Assembly (NCBI GenBank): GCA_963737555.1
Contig: CAVTTB010000002.1
Span: 310,001-374,000 of the forward strand
DNA: 64,000 nucleotides
Direction of reading: 5' to 3'
Source of the DNA: JAHJQQ01 sp963737555
GTDB taxonomy: Bacteria > Pseudomonadota > Gammaproteobacteria > Thiohalobacterales > Thiohalobacteraceae
Position 1 is the first letter of the stretch, and each line of letters opens with the position of its first letter. The notes below the pieces were generated by a model that saw only the letters and a program-made list of their open reading frames with translations, made no database searches and was not told the DNA's origin. This document shows, piece by piece, positions 1-10,590 of this stretch. A program made the position numbers and the translations under genes.

Positions 1-615
1 GCGCTGCTCGGCGCCGCAATCAATTCGCTGCTGCTGGCGGTGAGTTCAGCGGCGCTGTCGACGCTGATCGGCACGCTCACCGCGATTGCACTGCACCGCT
101 ACCGCTTTCGCGGCAAGCGCGTGCTCAATGGCATGCTGTTCGTGGTGATGATGTCGCCGGACATCGTGCTGGCCATCTCGTTGCTGGCGCTGTTCATCCT
201 GCTCGGCGTGCAGCTCGGTTACCTGTCGCTGCTGCTGGCGCACATCACCTTCTGTCTGCCGTTCGTCGTCGTCACGGTGTATTCGCGCCTGAGCGGTTTC
301 AACCCGCAGATCCTGGAAGCGGCACGCGACCTCGGCGCCAGCGAACTGCGCACGATTCTCACGGTGCTGGTGCCGATCATCTTCCCGGCGGTGCTGGCCG
401 GCTGGCTGCTCGGCTTCACGCTGTCGCTCGACGATGTGGTGGTCAGCATGTTCGTCACCGGGCCGACCTTCGAGGTGCTACCGTTGCGCATTTACTCGAT
501 GGTACGCTTAGGGCTGAAGCCCGAGGTGAATGCCCTGGCGGCGGTGCTGCTGGCGCTGTCACTGCTGGCCTTGATCGGCTCCCAGTTCTTGCTGCTGCGA
601 AAAAAAGGAACCTGA
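1..615 (+). CDS. potC: Spermidine/putrescine ABC transporter permease PotC (5' end outside window)
   Basis: This is an inner-membrane permease subunit of the polyamine importer PotABCD. The frame is open from base 1, so the N-terminus lies outside the window. The visible part shows several hydrophobic membrane segments and the cytoplasmic EAA-type loop (EAARDLGASELRTI) that docks on the ATPase. The C-terminal stretch with LDDVVVSMFVTGP and LPLRIYSMVRLG is typical of PotC rather than PotB. The stop is one base upstream of the potD ATG, so the two genes are coupled. Upstream potA and potB are expected outside the window. Confidence 0.9.
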   Translation, partial: ALLGAAINSLLLAVSSAALSTLIGTLTAIALHRYRFRGKRVLNGMLFVVMMSPDIVLAISLLALFILLGVQLGYLSLLLAHITFCLPFVVVTVYSRLSGFNPQILEAARDLGASELRTILTVLVPIIFPAVLAGWLLGFTLSLDDVVVSMFVTGPTFEVLPLRIYSMVRLGLKPEVNALAAVLLALSLLALIGSQFLLLRKKGT

Positions 616-616
616 T

Positions 617-1662
617 ATGACTCTGTTGCGTGGATTGCTGTGCTGGGTATGCCTGTCTTGGGGCAGTGTTCAGGCCGCAGACGACAAACTGCTGTATCTC
701 TACAACTGGTCGGAATACCTGCCCGAGTCGGTGATCGAGCAGTTCCAGACCGAGACCGGCATCAAGGTCGTCTACACCACCTATGAGAGCAACGAGGCGA
801 TGTACGCCAAGCTGCGACTGGTGAACGCGCGAGAACAGCTACGACCTGGTCGATTCCCTCGACTTACTATGTCGACAAGATGCGCCGCGAAGGCCTGCTC
901 GCCAAGATCGACCGCAGCAAACTGACCAATTTCGCCAAGCTCGATCCCAAGCTGGTCAAGCAACCCTTCGATCCGGACAACGATTACAGCATCCCCTATC
1001 TGTGGGGCAGCACCGGCATCGCCGTGAACACCGACAAGATCAAGGCCGGCACCATCACTCAATGGCGTGATCTGTGGAATCCTGACTACAAGGATCGCCT
1101 GCTGCTCACCAACGACATGCGCGAGGTGTTCTACATGGGCCTGCGCCTGCTCGGCTATTCGGGCAACGACACCGATCCCAAACACATCGAGGCCGCCTAC
1201 ACCGAGTTGAAAAAGCTGGTGCCGAACGTGCGCGCCTACAACTCCGAGGCGCCGCGCATGCCGTATCTGGAAGGCGAAACCGATGCCGGCATGATCTGGA
1301 ACGGTGAGGCCTATGCCGCGAAGCAGGAAAATCCAGCCATCGAATTCGTCTATCCCAAGGAAGGCGTGATCCTGTGGATGGACAGTCTGGTGATTCCGAA
1401 GACCGCGCAACATGCGGACAACGCGCTCAAGTTCATCGACTTCGTGCTGCGCCCAGAGATCGCCAAGACCATCAGCGAAGAGATCGGCTACGCCTCGCCG
1501 AATCTTGCTGCTATCGCCCTGCTCGACGACGACGTGCGCAACAATCGCACGGTGTATCCGAACGAGGCCGATCTGAAGAACGCAGAGTTCCAAACCGATG
1601 TCGGTGAGGCCATCACCGTGTACGAGAAATACTGGGAAGCGCTGAAGACCGGCAGCGACTGA
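617..1662 (+). CDS. potD: Spermidine/putrescine-binding periplasmic protein PotD (frame broken twice)
   Basis: Periplasmic solute-binding protein that delivers polyamines to the permease. It starts at ATG 617 behind an AAAGGAA ribosome site and has a signal peptide ending near VQAADD. The N-terminal lobe (LYNWSEYLPESVIEQF, TYESNEAMYAKL) and the C-terminal lobe (KLTNF, SIPYLWGSTGIAVN, GMIWNGEAYAAKQ, WMDSLVIP) match PotD throughout. The reading frame breaks near 836 and 852: extra single bases separate the pieces for S-Y-D-L-V and I-P-S-T-Y-Y. Both halves are otherwise intact, so I read this as sequence error rather than true decay, though a recent pseudogene is not excluded. Confidence 0.85.
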
Positions 1663-1683
1663 AGCCTACTCTTACCCGAACGA

Positions 1684-1714
1684 CAAAGCGGGCCGATGGC
1701 CCGCCTTGTGTTTT
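1684..1714 (+). terminator. Rho-independent terminator after potD
   Basis: The stem GCGGGCC/GGCCCGC closes a GAT loop and is followed by TTTT at 1711-1714. It sits between the convergent potD and csp-like genes and may serve both. The 23 bases around the stem recur almost exactly at 2309-2332. Confidence 0.75.
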
Positions 1715-1734
1715 CTCACTCCGCCCGATTGCGA

Positions 1735-2220
1735 TCAGCCGTAAGCCAGTTTGATGGAGGCGAGCACATCAGCGCAGGCCTCGGCACAAGCGCGGCATTC
1801 GACATGCTTCTCGTGCTTGCGACATTCCTTCTCGCAGTCCTCGCAGACACGCGCGCAGATCGCTGCGTAATCCTTGTTGTAAGTCGAGTTGGCGCTAAGC
1901 AGATAGGCGAAAGCATCGCAGACCGCATACATCTCGTGCACTTTGGCGGAGCACTCAGCCAGTGAGGTGTCGCCTTCCTTGAAGATCACCTGACAGTGAC
2001 TGATGCAGCGCCGACCTTTGTCCAGGCAGACGTTGACGGCATCCAGCAAGTCGGGTTGTTGCGCCATGTGTTTGCTGTGGTCGTGCTGCATGGTTTCGGC
2101 AAAGGCCATGCTCGCCATCGCCAGCCCACCCAGGGCGCCGGCGCCGAGCAGCAGATCGCGGCGGCTGATACCTGCATGGCTTGTTACGGTTTCCTGTTCC
2201 GGAGTTTGCGATTCATTCAT
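1735..2220 (-). CDS. Tat-exported Cys-rich four-helix-bundle copper-storage (Csp-like) protein
   Basis: A 161-residue protein starting at ATG 2220, which has a clean AGGAG site upstream; a longer in-frame extension to 2259 lacks one. The N-terminus carries a twin-arginine signal (SRRDLLLGAGALGG) followed by AFA. The mature part has 12 cysteines spaced along predicted helices (for example CISHC, CARVCEDCEKEC, CRACAEAC), the pattern of Csp1-type proteins that store Cu(I) on thiolates inside a four-helix bundle. The family assignment rests on the cysteine spacing and length. A role in supplying copper to NosZ, encoded 6 kb away, is only a guess. Confidence 0.82.
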   Translation of the reverse strand: MNESQTPEQETVTSHAGISRRDLLLGAGALGGLAMASMAFAETMQHDHSKHMAQQPDLLDAVNVCLDKGRRCISHCQVIFKEGDTSLAECSAKVHEMYAVCDAFAYLLSANSTYNKDYAAICARVCEDCEKECRKHEKHVECRACAEACADVLASIKLAYG

Positions 2221-2310
2221 GGCCTGACTCTCCTTGCGCATTGAACATCGGGGAGCCACATCATTGAGCGTGGCGCAGCATCTGTAAAGTCCACGGCAGA
2301 CGCGGAAACG

Positions 2311-2337
2311 ACAAAGCGGGCCGATGGCCCGCTTTGT
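2311..2337 (-). terminator. Terminator hairpin after the small PEP-CTERM gene
   Basis: A perfect 12-bp stem (ACAAAGCGGGCC/GGCCCGCTTTGT) with a GAT loop lies downstream of the minus-strand PEP-CTERM gene and upstream of the csp-like gene. On the minus strand it is followed by TCGTTTCC. It is nearly identical to the hairpin at 1684-1714. Confidence 0.65.
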
Positions 2338-2367
2338 GAAACACCCGGATATGCCAGCCGTTCAGAA

Positions 2368-2842
2368 CTAATGACGGCGCGCCACCGCAACCAGACCGAG
2401 CATACCGGGACCGAACAGCCAGGCTACGGTTGGAACCGGCACAGCCGTAAAGTCCAACAGATTACCGACTTCGAGGCGGATATTATCGATCGCATGTTGC
2501 GACGCCGGCGAAGAATCGAACTGAATGTGCTGGCCGTCTGTATTGCCGGCCAGCGGCATAAGGCCGATGTCGCCGACAGGGCTGCTGGTATAGGAAACGC
2601 CATGAAGATCACTGAAGCCATAAGCTTGGATGGCTGTATAGCCTGCGGTGGTCGTATTGCCCCAACCCTGACTTGGAAAAGGCGGAAAGTTCTAAACCTG
2701 GGACAGAATGGTTATAGGACGGCCATGTTGCCGAACCGTTACCGGTGGTATGCCATGGGTTGACCGTATCCGGCATCGCCTGGACGTTAAGTGCCACCAC
2801 CGACAGAATTAAGCCCCCAAGTACTCCAAAAGACCGCTGCAT
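2368..2842 (-). CDS. Small exported PEP-CTERM protein (frame broken)
   Basis: The start ATG 2842 lies 7 bases after AAGGGG and begins a signal peptide (MQRSFGVLGGLILSVVALNV, then QA). The C-terminus, in another frame, reads AVPVPTVAWLFGPGMLGLVA followed by VARRH, a PEP-CTERM/VPLPA-type tail: a VPVP motif, a hydrophobic helix and terminal arginines. The frame changes somewhere between about 2640 and 2720, and the intervening sequence reads as a plausible secreted domain in the second frame (GYTAIQAYGFSDLHGVSYTS). The function of the mature domain is unknown. It is separate from the large PEP-CTERM array at 53-64 kb and not obviously similar to it. Confidence 0.65.
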
Positions 2843-3218
2843 TGCTCAACCCCTTTGTTCTTGTTTATTAGTGAATGCTGACATTCGCAAGGCAAAGGTC
2901 ATGCCAAAATTATTAACTATATGTTTATGCGAATAATTATATAGCAATCGGCATCTGCCTGGATGACAATTGTCAATTGTGCCGACGCGCCCGCCGCCGC
3001 CCTGGCTTACGTATAACCCTCCCAGGTGCAGCCACTTCAAAGCTTAGCGAACAGGGTATTTTGTAACAAACTGTCTTAAAACGCATTTTATCTGCTGCAC
3101 ACACAATCCGGAGACCAGACGCCCTGAACCAGGGCGGCCGCAGGACGATTTGATCCAGAAGAAAACGCGTTAACTGATTCGACAGATGGGCCAAGCCGTC
3201 ACTTCGGCTCGCGGGCGC
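2843..3218. other. Intergenic region, no gene seen
   Basis: About 375 bases between the divergent 5' end of the small PEP-CTERM gene and the 3' end of ilvD. The part nearest the PEP-CTERM gene (about 2855-2950) is AT-rich and is probably its promoter region. I see no convincing coding frame, RNA gene or repeat. Confidence 0.5.
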
Positions 3219-4900
<1,682 letters not shown>

Positions 4901-4981
4901 GGGGATCTCCGGGAATATGCGCTAATGCGAGGGCGGTATTGTAGCGGCCTGGGCAGTTGGGCGCATCCGCGCGGATATTTT

Positions 4982-5182
4982 TGCCAACCGCCAAGATCGC
5001 CAAGAAAAGGGGCGACTGTAATGCGCCGACGAAAGACTGTTATGACCTGGATGAAAACTGAGGCAAACGCGTTACCAGCTCTCAAATCGCTCACCCAAGC
5101 AATAATCAATCTTTCTTGGCGTCTTGGCGCCTTGGCGGTTCCAATATTTCTTTCTTGGCGGTCTTGGCGTCTTGGCGGTTCA
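4982..5182. repeat. Dispersed CTTGGCG-type intergenic repeat, copy 1
   Basis: Between ilvD and the RimK-like gene. It reads AACCGCCAAGATCGCCAAG at 4985-5003, then, inverted, runs of CTTGGCGTCTTGGCGCCTT and GGCGGTTCC at 5112-5182. The halves can pair. The same unit recurs at 18979-19216 and 40189-40370, always between genes. Confidence 0.8.
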
Positions 5183-5191
5183 AAAACAAAC

Positions 5192-6676
5192 TCACCGCCC
5201 ACGTCGACTATCCAGCCGGCGCACGAAATCGCGGATGATCAGGCTGTACAGTTCGCCCTTGAGGTAGACATCCTCGACACCGGCTTCGATGTTGGGATTG
5301 TCGTTCACCTCGATGACATAGACACCATCGGCGTTTTGTTTGACATCGACGCCATAGAGACCATCGCCGATCAGATTGGCGGCATTGAGCGCCGCGGTCA
5401 CCACGTCGTTGGGCGCGTCGCCGACTTGCCAGGCCTTCCAGGCGCCCTCGGTGATACGGCCGCCCGGGCCATGATTGACGATCTGCCAGTGCTTCTTGGA
5501 CATGAAGTACTGACAGACGAAAATCGGCGTGCGGTTGAGAATGCCGATGCGCCAATCGAACTCGGTATACAGATATTCCTGCGCCAGAATGAGCTCCGAA
5601 TCCTTGAACAGGCGCTGCGCGATACCCATCAGATCGTTGGCGTTCTCGGCCTTATACACGCCCAGCGAAAACGAACCGTCCGGCACTTTCAACACCACCG
5701 GATACTCGAAGGTACGCTCGACGATCTTGTCGATGCGCTTGATGTCGTCGCGGTGCAGGATGCTGGTCTTGGGCGCCGGCACACGGTTGCCGCGCAGCAA
5801 CTCGGCCATGTACACCTTGTTGGTGCAACGCAGAATGGAATTCGGATCGTCGATCACCACCATGTCTTCGCTCTCGGCCTTCTTGGCGAAGCGGTAGGTG
5901 TAGTGATTGATGCGGGTCGTATCGCGAATGAACAGCGCGTCGTATTCGGCGAGCCGCGAATAATCCTTGCGCTGAATCAGCTCCACCGCCACACCCTGAT
6001 GCTTGCCGGCCTTGACGAAATTTTCCAGCGCGCGCTTGTCGGACGGCGGCAGCTTGTCGTTGGGATCGTGCAGGATGGCAAGATCGTAGCGGCTGGGCAC
6101 TTTGGTCTTGGGCGAACGCCAACGCTTCTTCAGGTAATTTCCCAGCGCCCAAGCGAACATCTCGCACTGTTCGGGACTGAGCTTGTTCAAAGCCAGCGGC
6201 TTCATTTCCTGAATGCGCCAGTTGCTCTCATACTCGAAAGTCACCTGCAGGATCGGACAGGGGAAGGTTTCGTAGATCTGCCGGGACAAATCGCCGAGTT
6301 TTTTGTAACTGCACTCGCCGAAGAAAATATCCAGCACAAACGTGTTGCCCTCGCCGCGCTGATCGCTGTTACGAAAGGCGCGCTCGACCAGATCATCGAG
6401 ATCCTCGGCGTCCAGTCCGTACATCGCCTTGCTGGACAGATCCAACATGGTCTTCACCGAGGGAATCACGCGGTGACTGCGCGCCTGGGCGAGCAGTGCG
6501 CAATAATAGCCGACGCTCTGATAACGGTAACTGCGCGACAGGTTGATGACCTGCACATTGCGCATCTTGAAATACTCGGGGCTGGTCAGGTAATCGTCGA
6601 CATCGACAACGGTGGCCTCCGGGTATTCCGGCCTCCAGTCCTTCAGGTTTTCGACGATGATGATCTGGTTGGTCAT
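5192..6676 (-). CDS. RimK-family ATP-grasp ligase with N-terminal RLAN domain
   Basis: A 494-residue protein. I chose ATG 6676 (MTNQIIIVENL), which has AAGGAAAG upstream, over a longer open frame. Residues about 1-190 match the RimK-like ATP-grasp N-terminal (RLAN) region (DDYLTSPEY, VINLSRSYRYQSVGYYCALL). Residues about 210-490 are an ATP-grasp fold with the glycine-rich nucleotide loop VVLKVPDGSFSLGVY, the lysine/arginine-bearing LILAQEYLYTEFDWRIGIL and the metal-binding VIEVNDNPNIEAGVE. Such enzymes ligate amino acids to carboxylates, often glutamate; the substrate here is unknown. The neighbouring GNAT/C39 gene, on the same strand upstream, is a recurrent partner of this family. Confidence 0.85.
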   Translation of the reverse strand: MTNQIIIVENLKDWRPEYPEATVVDVDDYLTSPEYFKMRNVQVINLSRSYRYQSVGYYCALLAQARSHRVIPSVKTMLDLSSKAMYGLDAEDLDDLVERAFRNSDQRGEGNTFVLDIFFGECSYKKLGDLSRQIYETFPCPILQVTFEYESNWRIQEMKPLALNKLSPEQCEMFAWALGNYLKKRWRSPKTKVPSRYDLAILHDPNDKLPPSDKRALENFVKAGKHQGVAVELIQRKDYSRLAEYDALFIRDTTRINHYTYRFAKKAESEDMVVIDDPNSILRCTNKVYMAELLRGNRVPAPKTSILHRDDIKRIDKIVERTFEYPVVLKVPDGSFSLGVYKAENANDLMGIAQRLFKDSELILAQEYLYTEFDWRIGILNRTPIFVCQYFMSKKHWQIVNHGPGGRITEGAWKAWQVGDAPNDVVTAALNAANLIGDGLYGVDVKQNADGVYVIEVNDNPNIEAGVEDVYLKGELYSLIIRDFVRRLDSRRGR

Positions 6677-6717
6677 GTCAGGCGCTTTCCTTGGAAGCCA
6701 GCATTTTGAAAACCGTA

Positions 6718-6850
6718 TTTGCCACGGAAGCACACGGAAAGACACGGATATTGTTATAGGCCATGCAGACGTCTTCATCATCTGTATGGCGGTTGAATAA
6801 CCGCTTCAGGAATACACCGTGTTTCAGTGCCTTCCGTGTGCTGCCGTGGC
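6718..6850. repeat. Dispersed CCACGGAA-type palindromic repeat, copy 1
   Basis: GCCACGGAAGCACACGGAAA at 6721-6740 and its imperfect reverse complement at about 6816-6850 (CCTTCCGTGTGCTGCCGTGG) bracket a spacer. It lies between the GNAT/C39 and RimK-like genes. Related copies occur at 42003-42153 and 45916-46041. Confidence 0.7.
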
Positions 6851-6868
6851 CGGAATAATTTTTCAGCA

Positions 6869-8000
6869 TCATTTCTTCTTCTTGAAGAAGCTGCGCTTAC
6901 GCGTTGTCGAACGCCGCCGGATAATCAGTGCGGCACGCTGCGCGGATTTTCCATAGCGTGTCATGCGATCGTAATCGGATTGGAGTATGGGCAGATTAAT
7001 GCAATCCATGCGGTTCTTATCGAGATCATAATCGACGAACGGGTCATGGACGTAGATGAAGCGGTCATTGAAGCCGGTCACCACCACCCAATGCGGCGAT
7101 TTTTCTTTGTAGATAAGGTACGAGCTGATCAGCACGACCGGGATGCCGCCGGAATTGAACTGCGCCTTGAGCTCTTCCACGCCCAGCTTGGTGTAATGCT
7201 CCGGCGATAGGCAGTCCGGCCACTTCCTGGATGAAGCCGTCCTGCACCAGCCGGATGACTTCCTTTTTCTCCTCGCTGCGCACCGAGTCGACGAACATCG
7301 GCGATTCATCCTTCACATAGATCTCGACATCGAAACCACGGTGATAGGCCGACAGCGCCAGACCGTGCGCACCGCAGCCGCCGTGGCCGGAGGTCATGAA
7401 TACCGTGGTCGATTCACGCCAGATACGGATCTCGGTCTGGCGGTTCAGCTCCACACTGTCGTCGAGCGCCTTCATGGCCATCATGACTGCCGCTGGCCCG
7501 CAGGTGAATTCCAGTGTTTGTTCGTAATAGGGCACGCGCACCATTTCTGGTTCGAGGTGCGGCACCATGAGTTTTTCGAAGCGCAGCGCCTCGGCGTGGT
7601 CCTCGTAGTAATCGTCGACCACGTCGAATTGGCGATAGCCATGGTTGCGGTATAAGGCGATGGCGCCGACATTGTCCGGACGCACTTCCAGGCGCATGTA
7701 CACGCAACCGACTTTCAGCGCAGCGGCCTCGGCGGCCTCGATCAGCGCACCCCCGACGCCCTCGCCGCGGAATTGCTCATCGACGGCCAGGGAATACATG
7801 CGCGCCAACGAGGTGCCGGTGTGAAACAACACCAGCACATAACCCGCCAATTGACCCTGACGATCATCGACCAGCATGGCCGCGTTGGCCTTGGTGAGCA
7901 TGTAACGGAAGTTGCGCCGCGTCAGGCGGTCGAGATCGAAACAACGATTCTCGAGTTCCACCAGGGCGTCGAGATCGTCGGTAGTGGCGGTGCGGATCAT
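6869..8000 (-). CDS. GNAT acetyltransferase / C39-type cysteine peptidase fusion (frame broken near 7207)
   Basis: About 376 residues. The N-terminal 160 or so form a GNAT domain with the acetyl-CoA loop QFRGEGVGGALIEAAE and the LYRNHGYRQFDV motif near its end. The rest is a papain-like C39 peptidase domain: EFTCGPAAVMMAMKAL carries the putative catalytic cysteine, and SPHWVVVTGFNDRFIYVHDP carries the histidine and aspartate. One extra base near 7207 separates the two halves of the peptidase. The start is uncertain: ATG 8000 is chosen, GTG 8033 is possible, and neither has a clear ribosome site. It precedes the RLAN-RimK gene on the same strand, so the pair probably forms one peptide-ligase/acetylase/peptidase pathway of unknown product. 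Confidence 0.8.
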
Positions 8001-8094
8001 GGACGGGAAACCGGCAAGGTTGATTGCCGACACTTTAGCATGGCGCCCCAGCGCCAGGGAGCCGGGCTGAAATCATATCGGCTTCCGGCGGAGG

Positions 8095-8165
8095 GCTGTG
8101 ACCAGACTGATCCCTGCCGCCTCCGAGCTGCGCAAGTCGGCTACAGGGATCAGTCTGGTCACAGC
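8095..8165. repeat. 22-bp perfect inverted repeat (palindromic element)
   Basis: Arms 8095-8116 (GCTGTGACCAGACTGATCCC, then TG) and 8144-8165 are exact reverse complements. The 25-base centre (8118-8142) is itself the reverse complement of 8246-8270 in the next element, so the two palindromes are nested. Confidence 0.85.
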
Positions 8166-8209
8166 TGGAGACTGGGGATTAACCCCCTTGGATGACCATC
8201 TCGTTTTAC

Positions 8210-8302
8210 GTAACTACCGCGCCGCGCCGGTGGCGTTGATCGCGCAGCCGACTTGCGCAGCTCGGAGGCGGAGTGATCAACGCCACCGGCGCGGCATGCC
8301 GA
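8210..8302. repeat. GC-rich palindromic repeat with 21-bp arms, copy 1
   Basis: Arms 8221-8241 (GCCGCGCCGGTGGCGTTGAT, then C) and 8275-8295 are perfect reverse complements around a spacer containing ACTTGCGCAGCTCGGAGGCG. A nearly identical element stands at 17582-17673, on the far side of the nos cluster. Confidence 0.88.
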
Positions 8303-8321
8303 CGATGCACATCGGATGAAT

Positions 8322-8335
8322 TTGACTCAGATCAA
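8322..8335 (+). promoter_or_regulatory. FNR/DNR-type operator upstream of nosZ
   Basis: TTGACTCAGATCAA fits the Crp/FNR-family consensus TTGAT-N4-ATCAA with one mismatch. It lies 114 bases before the nosZ start. An identical half-site pair precedes nosR. Just downstream a separate 7-bp-arm palindrome (GGTGTGT-GAAATA-ACACACC, 8349-8368) could bind a second regulator. Control by low oxygen or NO is inferred from the motif and from what is known of nos genes. Confidence 0.7.
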
Positions 8336-8449
8336 GTACATCGCCTCAGGTGTGTGAAATAACACACCCCATACGCTATATACCCAAATACGCTTTAAAC
8401 AAGAACCCTGCACCAGCAGATCAGCATGGACCACCAGCCGAGGTGCGTT

Positions 8450-10424
8450 ATGAATGACACGACCCACAAAGACGACCCCACCCTACCTGTGACCTGCACG
8501 GATGCCAACGCACCCGGCATTTCACGACGAACCTTCCTGGGCAACGCCGCCCTGTTGGGCCTGACCGGCACAGGACTCGCCGCCAGTCTGGTCGGCTGCA
8601 AGGAAGGCAACGGCCCGCAAGCGCCGGCTTCCGCCCCGGCCAGCGCGCCCAGCCACGCGAGCGAAGGCCTGTCCTATGAGATCAAACCCGGCCAACTGGA
8701 CGAATACTACGGACTCTGGAGCGGCGGGCACTCCGGTGAAATGCGCGTCCTGGGCGTGCCGTCCGGACGCGAGATCAAACGTATACCGGTCTTCAATACC
8801 GACGCCCTGACCGGTTGGGGGCTGACCAACGAGAGTAAGCAGGTCATGGGCACGAACCCCGACGGCAGCCTGCGCTACACCACCGGCGACACTCATCATG
8901 TGCACGCCTCCTACGAAGACGGCACCTATGACGGCAAATACGCCTGGGTGAACGACAAAGTCCACTCCCGGCTCGGGCGCGTCCGCCTCGACACCATGGA
9001 ATGCGACAAGATCACCGAACTGCCGAACGTGCAGGGTTTCCACGGCATCTTCCCCGACAGGCGTGATCCGGTCGATCCGGCCATCAATCACACCACGCGC
9101 GTGTTCTGCGGCAGCGAATTCGCCCTTCCGCATCCGAACGATGGCGAAAACATGGACGACCCGGAGAAATACTATTCGCTGTTCACTTGCGTGGATGCCG
9201 AAACCATGGAAGTACGCTGGCAGTGCCGCGTCGACGGCAACATGGATCTGGTCGCGAGTTCCTACGACGGCAAGCTGGCCGCATCCAATCAGTACAACAC
9301 CGAGAACGGCATGATCTACGCCGAGATGATGTCGGCCGAACACGACAGCTGCGTATTCTTCAACATCGAGCGTATCGAAGCGGCTGTCAAGGCAGGCAAC
9401 AGCTCGACACTGTCGAACTCGAACGTGCCGATCGTCGACGGTCGCAAGGCCGTCGAATACGGACCCGAAGACCGCGCTCACCTGTTATGTGCCGATACCG
9501 AAAAATCCACATGGCGTGAATGCCAGCCCGGATGGCAAATACTTCATCTGTTCGGGCAAGCTGTCACCGACGGCCTCGGTGATTGAACTGACCAAGGTGC
9601 ACGAGTGGTTCGCCGGTACACTGGACGACCCGCGCAAGGCCGTCGTTGCCGAACCCGAGATCGGTCTCGGCCCGCTGCACACCGCCTTCGACGGTCGCGG
9701 CAATGCCTACACCACGCTGTTCCTCGACAGTCAGATCGTGAAATGGAACATCGAGGCCTCGATCAAGGCCTTTGCCGGCGACAAGACCGCGCAGCCGGTA
9801 GTGGACCGTATCGACGTGCATTACCAACCCGGTCACCTGAACGCCTCCATGAGCGAGACCCGCGAGGCCGACGGCAAATGGCTCATGGTGGGCTGCAAAT
9901 TCTCCAAGGACCGCTATCTGCCGGTCGGACCGCTGCATCCCGAAAACGAGGTGCTGATCGACATGACCGGCGACAAGATGAAGATGGTTCATGAAAGCCC
10001 GGTCTGGCCGGAGCCGCATGACTTCATCATCGTCCGACGCGACATCATCAAGACCCGGCAGATCTACGACATGGCCGAGTTCCCGAATGCGGTAACCGAC
10101 ATGGCGCAATCCCGCGTCGAGCGTGATGGCAGCAAGGCGACGGTTTATATGACGTCAATGGCGCCCGCCTTCAGCCTCACCGAGTTCAAGGTCAAGCAGG
10201 GCGATGAAGTCACCATCATCCTCACCAACCATGACAAGGTGGAAGACCTGACGCACGGTTTCGGTCTGCCTAAATACAACATTAATTTCATCGTTAATCC
10301 GCAGGAAACCCGCTCGGTCACCTTCAAGGCCGACAAACCCGGTGTGTACTGGTATTACTGCACGCACTTCTGCCATGCCCTGCATCTGGAAATGCGCGGG
10401 CGCATGATGGTCGAGCGCGCATAA
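8450..10424 (+). CDS. nosZ: Nitrous-oxide reductase NosZ, Tat-type (frame broken near 9478)
   Basis: Periplasmic multicopper enzyme reducing N2O to N2. I take ATG 8450, with GAGGTG four bases upstream, rather than ATG 8426. The Tat signal is SRRTFLGNAALLGLTGTGLA. The CuZ propeller region shows the conserved HHVHASYEDGTYDG and, in the second frame, KNPHGVNASPDGKYF. The C-terminal cupredoxin has the CuA ligands THGFG and CTHFCHALHLEM. Total length is about 657 residues, normal for clade I (Tat-dependent) NosZ. One extra base near 9478 (before TCYVPIPKNPHG) breaks the frame; sequence error is the simplest reading, because the whole nos locus is otherwise complete. Confidence 0.95.
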
Positions 10425-10460
10425 GCACACCGCTGCAGTACCCGCGTAGGTAGCACAGTG

Positions 10461-10487
10461 TGGGCCGGCGAACAGCGCCGGCCCACA
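10461..10487 (+). terminator. Hairpin between nosZ and nosR
   Basis: A perfect 11-bp stem (GTGGGCCGGCG/CGCCGGCCCAC) with an AACAG loop follows nosZ by 36 bases. There is no T-run, so it could end or stabilise the nosZ transcript rather than being a classical terminator. Confidence 0.55.
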
Positions 10488-10522
10488 GTACGTGACAATC
10501 GTCCCGGCGACGCTCAAGACAA

Positions 10523-10536
10523 TTGACGTTTATCAA
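10523..10536 (+). promoter_or_regulatory. FNR/DNR-type operator upstream of nosR
   Basis: TTGACGTTTATCAA has the same half-sites as the box before nosZ. A TAATAG element at 10557-10562 falls at a suitable distance for a -10 in a class II (-41.5) FNR promoter with a start near 10571. This suggests nosRDFYL is transcribed from its own low-oxygen promoter. Confidence 0.72.
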
Positions 10537-10590
10537 GGCAATTTCAGGCGGTAGCTAATAGGCTGGTCGCTACTGCATGAGAGTCCCGTT

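Noticed and set aside
617..1662. potD as a genuine pseudogene
   Set aside because: Both sides of the breaks keep full conservation, and the same single-base-insertion pattern hits essential genes elsewhere in the window, which points to sequence error.
4982..5182. CRISPR-like spacing of CTTGGCG repeats (also at 18979-19216 and 40189-40370)
   Set aside because: Units are too short, irregularly spaced and inverted in halves; there are no unique spacers of 30 or so bases and no cas genes.
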